Notes: generated by a model not told the origin, from the sequence alone. Shown: positions 14,048-23,779, counted from the stretch's first letter. The stretch is DNA of 64,000 nucleotides from an uncultured Mollicutes bacterium (GCA_900540175.1 UQFG01000003.1:1-64000), one strand, 5' to 3'. Translations and numbers: made by a program.

Positions 14048-14075
14048 TTTAACTTTGGAATAAAAGGGGTATAAT
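14048..14075 (+). promoter_or_regulatory. Promoter of the ECF module
   Basis: TTTAAC (14048-14053), 16-nt spacer, TATAAT (14070-14075), upstream of ecfA1. Confidence 0.7.
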
Positions 14076-14108
14076 CATACCGTAAATCATAAAAAGAGGT
14101 GTTGAAAA

Positions 14109-14921
14109 TTGATTCGATTTGACCATGTTACCTTCCAGTATAGCCCATCGGAAGGTTCTGTTTTGAACCAAGTTAATTTAACGATTCACGATCGGGAATG
14201 GGTTTCGATTTTAGGCCATAACGGAAGTGGGAAGTCAACCATTGCCAAATTGATGATCGGATTGTTGGAACCGTCTTCGGGAACAATTTATTACGATGAT
14301 CAACCTCTTAATGAAAATACCGTATACGATATCAGAAAAAAAGTCGGAATCGTTTTTCAAAATCCGGACAATCAGTTTGTCGGATACAGCGTTCGTTACG
14401 ATATTGCGTTCGGATTGGAAAACCATCAAGTGCCAAGATCGGAAATGATTCGGTTGATCGATGAATATACGCGTAAAGTGGGAATGGAAAACGAGTTGGA
14501 CCGGGAACCGCAGACGTTATCGGGGGGACAGAAACAACGGGTTGCCATTGCCGGAATTTTGGCTTTAGATTGCGATATCATTATTTTAGATGAAGCAACT
14601 TCCATGTTGGATCCGGAAGGGGTCGAAGAAATTTCTGATTTGATTGTGGAATTAAAACAGAAGTATCATAAAACGGTTATCACCATTACCCATGATTTGG
14701 ATTTGGCTAAAAAAAGCGATCGGATCGTGGTATTAAAAGAAGGCTGTATTATCAAAGACGGCAAACCGGAAGACGTATTCCGGGAAAGAGAAATTTTAAA
14801 AAGTTCCAATTTGGATATGCCGTTTTCGTTACGGATATTGGATGAGGCCAGTCATAAGACCTGTTTAAAAAACGATTCGGCATTAATGGAGGCACTATGG
14901 GAATATCATTTCAAGAAGTAA
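14109..14921 (+). CDS. ecfA1: ECF transporter ATPase EcfA1
   Basis: TTG start at 14109 after GAGGTG. The 270-residue ATPase has Walker A GHNGSGKST, Q-loop VFQNPDNQFVGYSV, signature LSGGQKQRV and Walker B IIILDEATSMLDP. It is the first of the paired ATPases that, with EcfT, energise interchangeable vitamin- or metal-binding S components. It overlaps ecfA2 by 25 bp. No S component is encoded in the window, so the module is of the shared (group II) type. Confidence 0.95.
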   Translation: MIRFDHVTFQYSPSEGSVLNQVNLTIHDREWVSILGHNGSGKSTIAKLMIGLLEPSSGTIYYDDQPLNENTVYDIRKKVGIVFQNPDNQFVGYSVRYDIAFGLENHQVPRSEMIRLIDEYTRKVGMENELDREPQTLSGGQKQRVAIAGILALDCDIIILDEATSMLDPEGVEEISDLIVELKQKYHKTVITITHDLDLAKKSDRIVVLKEGCIIKDGKPEDVFREREILKSSNLDMPFSLRILDEASHKTCLKNDSALMEALWEYHFKK

Positions 14922-15757
14922 GTCACTTCTATCAGGGACCGACGAAAAAACAACGAACGGTCGCTTTGAAGAATATCCATTTGAATATTGCATCCTCCGG
15001 TGAATTTATTGCGTTGGTGGGGAAAACGGGTAGCGGGAAATCGACGTTGATGCAACATATGAATGCTTTGTTGTTGCCTTCATCCGGAAACGTGGTAATC
15101 TTTGGTAAAACGATTACGCCGTTTAAAAACAAAAACCCGAAATTAAAAGAAATCCGCAAAAAAGTCGGATTCGTTTTTCAGTTTCCGGAATATCAGTTGT
15201 TTGAGGAAACGGTTTTAAAGGATATTATGTTTGCCCCTAAAAATTTCGGTTTTTCCGAAGATGAGGCCAAAAAAAGAGCCGAAGAAGTCGCTAAGTTATT
15301 GGATATCGATGCTTCTTTGCTCGAAAAATCACCGTTTCATCTTTCCGGCGGTCAAATGCGTAAAGTGGCTATTGCCGGGATTTTGGCATACGATCCGCAA
15401 ATTATTTTACTAGATGAACCGACCAGAGGATTGGATCCGGAAACGGCCGAACAAGTCATGGCTTTATTTTACCAAATCCAGCAACAGTATCATAAGACAG
15501 TCGTTTTGATTTCGCACGATATGGATATTGTTTATCGCTATGCCAATCGGGTTGTGGTTATGAATGAAAACGAAATCGTGTACGACGGAAATAAAGAAAA
15601 ATTATTCGAAACGGGACTGTATTTGAAACATCATTTACGAAAACCGTCGGTTTTGGATATGATTGATTTTTTAAATGAAAAATTGGGATATGATTTGGAT
15701 TATCACATCGTTAACGAACAAGAATTGATCGAAAGGTTGGTAGCATATCATGAATAA
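14897..15757 (+). CDS. ecfA2: ECF transporter ATPase EcfA2
   Basis: The 286-residue partner of EcfA1 has Walker A GKTGSGKST, Q-loop VFQFPEYQLFEETV, signature LSGGQMRKV and Walker B IILLDEPTRGLDP. The QFPEYQLFE motif is diagnostic for EcfA2. It overlaps ecfT by 8 bp. The A1-A2-T-truA order is the usual one in Bacillota. Confidence 0.95.
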   Translation: MGISFQEVSHFYQGPTKKQRTVALKNIHLNIASSGEFIALVGKTGSGKSTLMQHMNALLLPSSGNVVIFGKTITPFKNKNPKLKEIRKKVGFVFQFPEYQLFEETVLKDIMFAPKNFGFSEDEAKKRAEEVAKLLDIDASLLEKSPFHLSGGQMRKVAIAGILAYDPQIILLDEPTRGLDPETAEQVMALFYQIQQQYHKTVVLISHDMDIVYRYANRVVVMNENEIVYDGNKEKLFETGLYLKHHLRKPSVLDMIDFLNEKLGYDLDYHIVNEQELIERLVAYHE

Positions 15758-16718
15758 TATTATTTTCGGTCAGTATGTTCCGGGAAATTCGTGGCTGTAC
15801 CGCTTGGATCCGAGAACCAAAGTCATTTTATCGGTTTTGTTGATTGCGGTGTTGTTCGTCATTCCTTCTTTTTACGGCATCTTGATCGCTTTCGGTATTT
15901 TTCTGTTGATTTTTATTGCCTCAAGAGTATCGGTTATTCGGGTAATAAGAGGATTAAAACCGATTTTGTTTTTGATCGGGCTGACCTTTTTGTTGCAGTT
16001 GATTTACAATACGCAAGGAACATTATTGTATGCTTTTCCGATGCAGATCGGATTGTTTCAACTTCTTTTGTTGATCGGACTTTTCTTTCTTTATTTTTTG
16101 ACGAAAAAATGGATCAAATTTAAAATTCTTTATTTTCTGTTGCTGTTTGTTTTAGGTTTTCTAATCTTATGGTTGTTAAGGTTTGATGTTTTAAATTGGG
16201 CGGATTTTACTTTTGCGATTTACAGCGACGGATTGGAAAAAGCAACGTTTATTTTTGTCAGGATCGTCATCATGATCGGAATTACGACTTTGCTGACTAT
16301 TTCCACGATGTCAACGGAAATCAACAACGGATTGGAATGGCTTCTTTATCCGTTAAAGTGGATCAAAGTGCCGGTAAGCGCCATTTCCATGACACTTGCT
16401 TTAACGCTTCGGTTTATACCGACGTTGTTGGAAGAATCGACGAAGATTATGAACGCTCAAGCTTCCAGGGGCGTTGATTTTAAAGAGGGTAAATTAAAAG
16501 AAAAAATCACACAGATTATTTCCTTGTTGATTCCGATGTTTGTGATTTCTTTTCGGAGGGCCGAAGATCTTTCAAATGCCATGGAAGCCAGGGGGTATGT
16601 CATCGGGGCAAAGCGCACAAAATTGGATGAGTTGAAATTCAAAGGCTTGGATTATTTTTGTTTGATAGTGGGGCTTTTGTTTTTGGGACTTGCGATCGGG
16701 AGTCGTTTTTTTGCCTAG
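15750..16718 (+). CDS. ecfT: ECF transporter transmembrane component EcfT
   Basis: This 322-residue membrane protein opens with FGQYVPGNSWLYRLDPRTK, the EcfT N-terminal signature. Its two coupling motifs are present near the end, ASRG (in NAQASRGVDF) and ARG (in MEARGYV), which bind the ATPases. It is somewhat longer than the usual 265 residues, apparently through extra apolar segments in the middle (LLLIGLFFLYFL, FLLLFVLGFLILW). The stop overlaps the truA start. Confidence 0.93.
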   Translation: MNNIIFGQYVPGNSWLYRLDPRTKVILSVLLIAVLFVIPSFYGILIAFGIFLLIFIASRVSVIRVIRGLKPILFLIGLTFLLQLIYNTQGTLLYAFPMQIGLFQLLLLIGLFFLYFLTKKWIKFKILYFLLLFVLGFLILWLLRFDVLNWADFTFAIYSDGLEKATFIFVRIVIMIGITTLLTISTMSTEINNGLEWLLYPLKWIKVPVSAISMTLALTLRFIPTLLEESTKIMNAQASRGVDFKEGKLKEKITQIISLLIPMFVISFRRAEDLSNAMEARGYVIGAKRTKLDELKFKGLDYFCLIVGLLFLGLAIGSRFFA

Positions 16719-17451
16719 ATATGCTTGTGTTTGCAGTTATGATGGTTACGATTATATGGGTTTTCAGATCCAAAAAGGCCTTCCGACCATCGAACTGGAA
16801 ATCGAAAATGCGTTTTTGAAGTTGCTTGGCGATAAAGTCAAAATCTATCCTTCCGGTCGAACGGATAAAGAGGTTCATGCCGTGGGCCAAGTTTTTCATT
16901 TCGATTTGAAAAAGGAAATTCCTCCGCTTGGCATCCTAAAAGGATTGAATGCGTATTTGCCGCAGGCGATTGCCGTTTTGGATTGCAAAAGAGTGGCGGA
17001 TGATTTTCATGCCCGTTTTTGGGCGGTAAGAAAAGAATATCGTTATTCTATCAATACCAAAGAAAGAAACCCGCTGACGGCGCGATACAGTCCGTATCGG
17101 TACGGACTTGATCCGATTTTGATGAAAGAGGCGTTGACGCTTTTGGTCGGTTGTCATGATTTTAAAGGATTTGCTTCTGCTTCCATCGATCCAAGAAAAT
17201 CGACGATCAAAACAATCGAATGCGCCGAGTTGTTGGAAGAAGAAGGGAAACTGGTATTTCGTTTCATCGGAAACGGATTTTTAAAGTATCAGATTCGCCG
17301 AATGGTCGGTCTTTTGATTGAAATCGGCCTCCAAAGAGAAAAAAAAGAATTGATTACGGAGATTCTGGAAAAAAAAGATCCGAAACTGTCGCGCTATGTC
17401 GCCCCGGGCTGCGGACTTTGTTTATACCGAGTTGACTACAAAGAGGACTGA
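16711..17451 (+). CDS. truA: tRNA pseudouridine synthase A
   Basis: TTG at 16711 gives PRYACVCSYDG, the usual TruA N-terminus, and overlaps the ecfT stop; a longer frame from 16690 is less likely. The catalytic aspartate lies in GRTDKEVHA, where glutamate replaces the usual glycine of GRTDxGVHA. NAYLP, FHARF and the C-terminal RRMVG motifs are present. The enzyme makes pseudouridine at tRNA positions 38-40. A terminator overlaps its end. Confidence 0.93.
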   Translation: MPRYACVCSYDGYDYMGFQIQKGLPTIELEIENAFLKLLGDKVKIYPSGRTDKEVHAVGQVFHFDLKKEIPPLGILKGLNAYLPQAIAVLDCKRVADDFHARFWAVRKEYRYSINTKERNPLTARYSPYRYGLDPILMKEALTLLVGCHDFKGFASASIDPRKSTIKTIECAELLEEEGKLVFRFIGNGFLKYQIRRMVGLLIEIGLQREKKELITEILEKKDPKLSRYVAPGCGLCLYRVDYKED

Positions 17452-17465
17452 CATCCTCTTTTTTT
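17440..17465 (+). terminator. Terminator after truA
   Basis: AAAGAGGA/TCCTCTTT with a T-run, overlapping the truA stop region. Confidence 0.8.
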
Positions 17466-17509
17466 AGTATAAAATCCATCGTTTTCCGCACACTAAAAAC
17501 GGTGATGGT

Positions 17510-18718
17510 ATGTCTGAGTTAGAAGAAGGTCTTTCTTTAGCGGATTTATTTCGGATTTTATGGAAAAACAAAATAAAAATTGCTTTGGTATTCGGTCTTG
17601 TTTCTGTTACAACATTATGTTTTTTATTGTTTTTCTTTATACCTTCTAAACGGCAATATACGGCGACTTTTCGTTATGAATGGTTGGGATTGGAAGAAGA
17701 AACCTTACATTTTATGGAACGCTTTGATATGATGGATCTTGTTTCTTACGACAATTTGAAATCCCTGCAGCAAGAAGAAGGTTTTGAAAAAATCGACGTC
17801 GATCAAATGATCGAACAAAATGCGATTGAACTCAATGTAAAAGAAAACGACTTTTACGAACTGAAGATCGAAGGGCGCTATTTCGATTCGCCGACTTTGG
17901 GAAAGAAATTTATAGAGCGGTTGATTTTTTCGTTTTATCAAAAGGCCGTGAATTTGACGGATGAAATATCGTATCAGGCGAATTTAAATGCTTATAATGA
18001 TACGTATAAAGTGGGAAGTAAAATCAACTTTTTGGAAAACCAATTGAATTTATTGGACGCGGGGTATGAGAATCTGATCGAGCAATATCATTTTGTTTTA
18101 AACGGGAGTACGTTGGAAGATCGATTGATGCAGTTGCGGGTTTTCGAAAGTAACTACCCGATATTCGAACTTCGTTATTTGACTTTTCAAAATGCCTATA
18201 TGACCAAAGAAGAATATCAAAATGCCAAACAAGAACAAAGTGCTTTGAAAACGGAATTGCGGTTGTTACAATCGAAAAAAACGATGTTGCTTTCCTCATT
18301 AGAAGAAATTTATGCCAGTTCCAACAACAGTGCCTATATTGATACGGCCTTAACCAATTATTTAAATACACTTCATGAGGTCGATTTGCGAATAACGACG
18401 GTTGAACAGACGCTTTCTTATTTACAGACGGCCTTAGACGGTACGTACAGTGAAGAAGAAAGCGCGGTTTTTTTAAATCGTTTGGATCAATATAAAGAGA
18501 AGTTGGCCCAAATGACGGAAATCTATGAAGATGCCGTTCGGCAGATTTTCACGCAGAATACGAAAATTCATTATGAATCGTCGAGGCGGGTGGACATCAA
18601 GGATCCGATTGGGATCTTTCCGGCGGTTTTAATCAGTCTTTTCATCGGTGGTTCTTTTGGAGCGGTTTTCGGTTTTTCATATGATGTTTGGAAAAATAAA
18701 AAACAGGCATTAAAGTAA
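17510..18718 (+). CDS. Wzz/chain-length-determinant-like membrane protein
   Basis: The 402-residue protein has the topology of polysaccharide co-polymerases: a short cytoplasmic start (SLADLFRILWKNKIK), helix 1 (IALVFGLVSVTTLCFLLFFFI), about 320 extracytoplasmic residues with long helical, likely coiled-coil regions, and helix 2 (IFPAVLISLFIGGSFGAVFGF). No tyrosine kinase domain is fused. It would control polymer length or export of a cell-surface polysaccharide. A Wzy/ligase-like gene lies far away at 48533. It has its own terminator. Confidence 0.7.
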   Translation: MSELEEGLSLADLFRILWKNKIKIALVFGLVSVTTLCFLLFFFIPSKRQYTATFRYEWLGLEEETLHFMERFDMMDLVSYDNLKSLQQEEGFEKIDVDQMIEQNAIELNVKENDFYELKIEGRYFDSPTLGKKFIERLIFSFYQKAVNLTDEISYQANLNAYNDTYKVGSKINFLENQLNLLDAGYENLIEQYHFVLNGSTLEDRLMQLRVFESNYPIFELRYLTFQNAYMTKEEYQNAKQEQSALKTELRLLQSKKTMLLSSLEEIYASSNNSAYIDTALTNYLNTLHEVDLRITTVEQTLSYLQTALDGTYSEEESAVFLNRLDQYKEKLAQMTEIYEDAVRQIFTQNTKIHYESSRRVDIKDPIGIFPAVLISLFIGGSFGAVFGFSYDVWKNKKQALK

Positions 18719-18749
18719 TAAGAGGAAAAATCCTTTTATTACTTTTTTC
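18713..18749 (+). terminator. Terminator after the Wzz-like gene
   Basis: AAGTAATAA(GA)GGA/TCC(TT)TTATTACTT followed by a T-run. A -10 TATAAT for tmk follows at 18773-18778. Confidence 0.8.
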
Positions 18750-18809
18750 TTTTCTATCCGACGGAAATAGAGTATAATAAGAGTAAATGCGAGAAAGGGA
18801 TAGATGTAG

Positions 18810-19430
18810 ATGAAAAGAGGTAAATTTATTACGTTTGAAGGTGGGGAATGCAGCGGGAAAACCAGCATCATTGAGCGTGTATGCGAGGTTTTCGATCAAT
18901 TGGGAATTCCGTATATTTCCACAAGAGAACCGGGCGGAATCGATATTTCCGAGCAGATCAGAAAGGTAATTTTAGATGTCCGCAATACGGCAATGACCAA
19001 AGAAACCGAGGCTCTTCTTTATGCAGCCAGTCGGATGCAGCATTTAAGCGAACGGATTTTACCGGCTTTAGAAGCGGGAAAAGTGGTGCTGTGCGATCGG
19101 TATATCGATTCTTCTTTGGCTTATCAGGGCTATGCCAGAGGACTTGGAATCGACGATGTTTTGAAAATCAACCATTTTGCTCTTAAATCGTTGCCGGATT
19201 TGACTTTTTTCATTGATGTTAAACCGAAAACGGCACTTTCGCGGTTAAACGAACGGGCCAAATTGGATCGGTTGGATTTAGAAACGATGAAATTTCACGA
19301 AGATGTTTATCAGGGATATTTAAAATTATGCGGGAAATATCCGGATAGAATCGTGATGATCGACGGAAACCGTCCTTTAGAAGAAATTACCAATGATTGT
19401 ATTAAACGGATTTTAACTTTTATTTCCTAA
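18810..19430 (+). CDS. tmk: Thymidylate kinase
   Basis: The 206-residue kinase shows the P-loop GGECSGKTS, the DRX-type motif DRYIDSSLAYQG and REPGGIDISEQIR, which bind ATP and dTMP. Cysteine replaces the more common Gly/Ala in the P-loop (ECSGKT). It converts dTMP to dTDP. It heads the tmk-holB-ricT-trmN6-orf-rsmI-trx run, in which genes overlap or lie a few bases apart. Confidence 0.95.
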   Translation: MKRGKFITFEGGECSGKTSIIERVCEVFDQLGIPYISTREPGGIDISEQIRKVILDVRNTAMTKETEALLYAASRMQHLSERILPALEAGKVVLCDRYIDSSLAYQGYARGLGIDDVLKINHFALKSLPDLTFFIDVKPKTALSRLNERAKLDRLDLETMKFHEDVYQGYLKLCGKYPDRIVMIDGNRPLEEITNDCIKRILTFIS

Positions 19431-19443
19431 GGAGGAGAGGCGT

Positions 19444-20406
19444 TTGGATGTCAAAAGTATGGTTGATCATCAGTCTTTGATCTTTGACCGATTGAAAAAA
19501 AACAAAGAAAAAGAACGGCTGTCGCACGCCTATTTGTTTTACGGGGAAGCCGGTGTGGGAAAAAAAGAGATGGCATATGCGCTTGCTTGTTTGTTTTATT
19601 GCCCAAACGGCGGATGTTTGGAATGTGATACGTGCCGCAGGATTTTATCGGGCAATCATTTAAATGTTCACTATATCGGCATCGAAGAACAAAAGAAAAT
19701 GATATCCAAAGAACAGATTTTAGACCTTCAGGAAGAATTTTCCAAAACGTCTTTGGTAGAGGGTGTGCGGATTTACATCGTCGACGGAATCGATACGGCC
19801 TCGGTTTCGGCTCAAAACAGTCTGCTGAAATTCATTGAAGATCCACTCAATCAAACACCGACGATCGGAGTTTTTATTGCTCAGGAATTGACGAACGTGG
19901 TTTCGACGATCTTATCGCGTTGTACGTTGATTGCTTTTCCGTCTTTGGAAAGAAAACGGTTTAAAACGGTTTTATCCGATACGATGGCACAAGAAGATGC
20001 CTGCTTGTTATCTTGTTTGACCAATCAACAAGAAGAAGCCGAAGAACTGTTGAGATCGGAGGATTACTTGGTTGCCAAAGGTGTTTTTTTCGATTTTTTA
20101 CCGATCCAGACAGCCAAAGAAGCCGTTTTATTTTTTATCAAATACGAAAAAGCGTTTAGAATGTCTGTGGTCAAAATGGTTTTGAAATGGATGATTGCCT
20201 TTTACGAAGACTTATTTCAAAGCGCTGACAACGAAGAATTGCTTTTTGCTCCCTTCTGTGATAAAATGAAACTGTATCTGAAAATAGATTTTGAACAATT
20301 GCTGAAACAGTTTTCACTGCTTTTGGAATTGTATTCGAAAATGGATTATAATGTTTCAGCCAGGAATATTGTTCATGAGCTGATAACAAAACGATATGCA
20401 GGGTGA
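19444..20406 (+). CDS. holB: DNA polymerase III delta' subunit
   Basis: TTG start at 19444 after GGAGGAGAGG. The 320-residue protein has the AAA+ clamp-loader fold with GEAGVGKKEMAYALA, the zinc-binding cysteines CPNGGCLECDTCRR, the sensor segment SAQNSLLKFIEDP and LSRC. It is part of the clamp loader that places the sliding clamp on DNA. The next gene starts 5 bp after its stop. Confidence 0.93.
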   Translation: MDVKSMVDHQSLIFDRLKKNKEKERLSHAYLFYGEAGVGKKEMAYALACLFYCPNGGCLECDTCRRILSGNHLNVHYIGIEEQKKMISKEQILDLQEEFSKTSLVEGVRIYIVDGIDTASVSAQNSLLKFIEDPLNQTPTIGVFIAQELTNVVSTILSRCTLIAFPSLERKRFKTVLSDTMAQEDACLLSCLTNQQEEAEELLRSEDYLVAKGVFFDFLPIQTAKEAVLFFIKYEKAFRMSVVKMVLKWMIAFYEDLFQSADNEELLFAPFCDKMKLYLKIDFEQLLKQFSLLLELYSKMDYNVSARNIVHELITKRYAG

Positions 20407-20410
20407 TGAA

Positions 20411-21262
20411 ATGAAAGCGATTCGCGTGCAGTTTAAACCGCTTGGAAAACGCTACTTTTTCGGTACTGCCGGATTGGATTTGAAAAACGGCAGCGAAGTG
20501 ATCGTCAATACGATTCGCGGTGTGGAACTTGGATTCTGCCAAGGCGAAGTATTCGAATTGGAAGAAAAAGATTTGACGGCGGAATTAAAAGATATTGTCC
20601 GGATTGCAACACCTCAGGATAAAGAAAATTATCAAAAAAACAAATCCGAAGAAAACGGCATTGTATTAAAAACCAAACAGTTGGCCAAAGAATTGGATTT
20701 GAGTATGAAGGTGTTGGAAGCGGAATATACGCTGGACAGAGTAAAATTGATTATTTATTTTGAAGCGGAAAACCGAATTGATTTTAGGGAATTGGTTCGC
20801 AAATTGGCCGAAGTTTACCATACGCGAATCGAACTTCGACAAGTCGGATCCAGAGACGGAGCCAAAGTGTTTGGCGGGATCGGTCCTTGCGGATTGATTA
20901 CGTGCTGTAAAACATTTATTACGGAGTTTGAAAATGTCTCCGTCAAAATGGCGAAAAATCAAAATTTATCGCTTAATCCCGTCAAAATCAGCGGAAACTG
21001 CGGAAAGCTGCTCTGTTGTATCAACTATGAAAACGAACATTACAAAGAACTTAGGAAATTTGCTCCCGATGTCGGTGATATTGTAACGACCGATGAGGGG
21101 CCTGCCAAAGTATTGTCGTGTGATGTGTTGAATCGCACTTGTAAAGTGCGTTATTTGCAGGAAGAAAATAAGTTCGGTTATTTGAAGTTGGAGGACATTG
21201 TATTTACCCGTTCGATGGATAAGAACAAAGAAGAGGAAGAACATGCCGATTGTTTGCAATGA
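20411..21262 (+). CDS. ricT: PSP1/RicT-family protein
   Basis: ATG 20411 with AGGGTG upstream is preferred over the in-frame ATG at 20396 that overlaps holB. The 283-residue PSP1-domain protein has the cluster-binding cysteines of RicT (YaaT): GPCGLITCCKTF and GNCGKLLCCINYE. In Bacillus, RicT with RicA and RicF carries Fe-S clusters and helps RNase Y mature mRNAs. The holB-ricT-trmN6-rsmI order supports the name. Confidence 0.92.
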   Translation: MKAIRVQFKPLGKRYFFGTAGLDLKNGSEVIVNTIRGVELGFCQGEVFELEEKDLTAELKDIVRIATPQDKENYQKNKSEENGIVLKTKQLAKELDLSMKVLEAEYTLDRVKLIIYFEAENRIDFRELVRKLAEVYHTRIELRQVGSRDGAKVFGGIGPCGLITCCKTFITEFENVSVKMAKNQNLSLNPVKISGNCGKLLCCINYENEHYKELRKFAPDVGDIVTTDEGPAKVLSCDVLNRTCKVRYLQEENKFGYLKLEDIVFTRSMDKNKEEEEHADCLQ

Positions 21263-21977
21263 ACTGCTGGGAAGGCCACTTCTTAAAATTTATCAAGATA
21301 CGGATGGGTTTAACTTCTCGCTGGATTCGATGTTGTTGGCGGATTTTGCTTCTGTTGGGGCTAAGACGGCAAAAATCTGTGATTTGTGTACCGGTAATGC
21401 GCCGATCCCCTTATATCTTACGCTTCGAACAAAAGCGCATATCATCGGAGTAGAGATTCAAAAAGAATCTTGGGAGTTAGCCAAACGATCGGTCGACGAA
21501 AATCATCTTTCCAAGCAAATTGCTTTATATCATGAAAATTTGATCGGTATTTCCGATATCATCGGAAAAAGACAGTTCGATCTAGTTACTTGCAATCCGC
21601 CGTTTTTTAAAATCGGCGCGCATCAGTTGAATCCGTTGGATCGCAAAGCGATTGCCAGACACGAACTGTTCGCGACGCTGGAAGACATTGTCCGTGAGGC
21701 CGCTGTTTTGCTTAGACCCAAAGGAAAATTCGCAATGGTGCACCGACCGGAAAGACTGACCGAAATTTTGGATGTGTTTCGCAAATACCGGATCGAACCC
21801 AAACGCCTTCGATTTGTTTATCCTAAAATAAACGGGAAATGCAATCATATTTTAATCGAAGGAATCAAAGACGCCAAAGCGGGAAATTTGGTTGTTTTGC
21901 CTCCTCTGTTCGTGTTTGAATCGAATGACAAATGGACAGAAGAAGTGCTTAAAATATATAATTATACAAAGGAGTGA
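21243..21977 (+). CDS. trmN6: tRNA1(Val) adenine-37 N6-methyltransferase-like
   Basis: ATG 21243 lies inside the end of ricT (20-bp overlap). The 244-residue class I methyltransferase has the SAM-binding segment ICDLCTGNAPIP and the catalytic NPPF motif in LVTCNPPFFK, diagnostic for N6-adenine methyltransferases. FSLDSMLLADF near the start matches the YabB/TrmN6 family, which neighbours yaaT in Bacilli. Confidence 0.9.
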   Translation: MPIVCNELLGRPLLKIYQDTDGFNFSLDSMLLADFASVGAKTAKICDLCTGNAPIPLYLTLRTKAHIIGVEIQKESWELAKRSVDENHLSKQIALYHENLIGISDIIGKRQFDLVTCNPPFFKIGAHQLNPLDRKAIARHELFATLEDIVREAAVLLRPKGKFAMVHRPERLTEILDVFRKYRIEPKRLRFVYPKINGKCNHILIEGIKDAKAGNLVVLPPLFVFESNDKWTEEVLKIYNYTKE

Positions 21978-21982
21978 AGCGT

Positions 21983-22390
21983 ATGTTTTTAAGTCTTTTG
22001 AACAGAAAGGAAATGCTTAAGTTTTTGGATTTGGCCATTTATATGGTGGATGTGGACGGAGAACCGACCCAAACGGAAAAGCGTGTCCTGAACAAAATGA
22101 TTGCCGAATTGGATCAAATCAAGGATGAATATTCCTTCCGTTTGACGGATTCGGTCGAAAACACGATTGATTTTTTCAAGGACTGCAACAAAGTCGTTAA
22201 AAACGTTGTTTACTTGAATTTGGTCATTATTTCGATGGAAGACGATTTGTACAATACATCGGAAATGCTGTTCCTTGAAAAAATTCAGAAAAAATTCAAT
22301 ATCAATGCGGAAAAACGCCGTGAACTGATTTCTATTGTGTATGCCGAACGGGATTTAAGAGAAAAGGCCAACCGCATCATTAAGAACTAA
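21983..22390 (+). CDS. Hypothetical helical protein, possibly TerB-like
   Basis: ATG 21983 with AAGGAG eight bases upstream is preferred over GTG 21974. The 135-residue protein appears all-helical, without membrane segments. The N-terminal FLDLAIYMVDVDGEPTQTEKRVL resembles the first helices of TerB-like domains, where an acidic DG.xxxxE pattern is common. It ends one base into the rsmI start (TAATG) and is probably co-translated. Function is unknown. Confidence 0.7.
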   Translation: MFLSLLNRKEMLKFLDLAIYMVDVDGEPTQTEKRVLNKMIAELDQIKDEYSFRLTDSVENTIDFFKDCNKVVKNVVYLNLVIISMEDDLYNTSEMLFLEKIQKKFNINAEKRRELISIVYAERDLREKANRIIKN

Positions 22391-23232
22391 TGAGAATTCG
22401 TAGTTTCGACGAAGACAAAGCGATTCTTTATTTGGTTGCGACCCCGATCGGCAATTTGGAAGATATGACGTATCGAGCGGTTCGTATTTTAAAATCCGTC
22501 GATAAAATTTATGCCGAAGATACCAGAACGTCGTCTTATTTGCTGAAGTATTACGATATTCATACAGCAATCGAAAGTTATCATGAATACAACCAGGATT
22601 TGAAAAGCGAACAGATTTTAAAGGAACTGAACGAAGGCAAAAAGTTGGCATTGATTTCCGATGCCGGTCTGCCGGTTATTTCCGATCCCGGGTATAAGAT
22701 CGTTTGCTTGGCAATTCAAAATAACATTGCCGTTTCGACCGTTCCGGGGGCATCTGCCGCCGTCAGTGCCTTGGTTTCTTCCGGTCTTGCGCCGATGCCG
22801 TATACATTTGCAGGTTTTTTGGATGCCAAAAAGACCAAAAGAATCAAGCAGTTGGAAAATCTCAAATACTTGCCGTATACGCTGATTTTTTATGAGGCAC
22901 CGCATCGAATCAAGGAGATGCTGACCGACGTTTTAGATGTTTTGGGAGATCGGGCGATCGTTTTAGCCAGGGAACTGACCAAGAGCTATGAGGAATTTGT
23001 TCGGGGAAAGGTTTCTGAAGTTCTTCAGACGCTGCCTTTAAAAGGAGAAATGGTCGTTTTGATTGAAGGGTATGAAGGGCCGGTTTTGCAAGGAGATCCT
23101 TGCCAAAAAGTGGATGAATTGATTTTGACGGGACTGAAAACAAGCGAAGCGATCAAAGAGGCAGCCAAATTGTTTTCGTTGAATAAGAATGAGCTTTATC
23201 AACGTTATATTGACTATAAAAACAATCAGTGA
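22390..23232 (+). CDS. rsmI: 16S rRNA (cytidine-1402-2'-O)-methyltransferase
   Basis: The 280-residue protein has the RsmI/tetrapyrrole methylase signatures: LVATPIGNLEDMTYRAVRIL, AEDTRTSSYLL, ALISDAGLPVISDPG and TVPGASAAVSALVSSGL. It methylates C1402 in the ribosomal P site. The ATG overlaps the preceding stop by one base. Confidence 0.95.
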   Translation: MRIRSFDEDKAILYLVATPIGNLEDMTYRAVRILKSVDKIYAEDTRTSSYLLKYYDIHTAIESYHEYNQDLKSEQILKELNEGKKLALISDAGLPVISDPGYKIVCLAIQNNIAVSTVPGASAAVSALVSSGLAPMPYTFAGFLDAKKTKRIKQLENLKYLPYTLIFYEAPHRIKEMLTDVLDVLGDRAIVLARELTKSYEEFVRGKVSEVLQTLPLKGEMVVLIEGYEGPVLQGDPCQKVDELILTGLKTSEAIKEAAKLFSLNKNELYQRYIDYKNNQ

Positions 23233-23242
23233 GGTGGGTACA

Positions 23243-23779
23243 ATGACATTTGTACAGGAATATCAGCTTTTAGAAGACCGTTTTCATGTTTTTAAAAGCA
23301 TTACGTACGATAAAATGATGAAGATGCTGACCCAGTTTAAAACCGGTATTATTTATATCGGCGGGGCATGGTGTAAAAATTGTCAGGCGATTGTGGCTTT
23401 ATTGAATAAGACAGCGAAAGCCAGCAAGATTCGTACCGTCTACAATTATGATCCGCATTTTATCAATGTATTCAAAGAAGAAGTGGATTTAAGAGATTGC
23501 GGGGATTTGGAAACAAAACTGAAATATTATGCGCTTGTTGAAAAAGTCGGGTTTAAAAGCGATGAGTTGGTGGTCGATACACTCATTCCGAGAATGCCCG
23601 TTCCGATGATTTTGGGGATCAAAAACGGCAGTTGTATCGGGATGGTATCCGGGGAGTATGTCCTTGATCAAGAAGGACTGCATGAAGAAGGTTCTTGTGA
23701 GGATCAAACCGAACAATTTGTTTCGAAATTAAAAGAACTTTTCAAAAAAGTCAAAGAAAAAAATAGGGGTCGGATGTAG
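23243..23779 (+). CDS. Thioredoxin-fold protein
   Basis: ATG 23243 follows GAGGTGGG just after rsmI; a longer frame from 23189 overlaps rsmI and lacks a ribosome binding site. The 178-residue protein carries GGAWCKNCQAIVALLNKTAKA, a WCxxC thioredoxin active site, in a chain without signal peptide, so it would act in the cytoplasm. The region before the terminator is lysine-rich. The substrate is unknown. Confidence 0.8.
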   Translation: MTFVQEYQLLEDRFHVFKSITYDKMMKMLTQFKTGIIYIGGAWCKNCQAIVALLNKTAKASKIRTVYNYDPHFINVFKEEVDLRDCGDLETKLKYYALVEKVGFKSDELVVDTLIPRMPVPMILGIKNGSCIGMVSGEYVLDQEGLHEEGSCEDQTEQFVSKLKELFKKVKEKNRGRM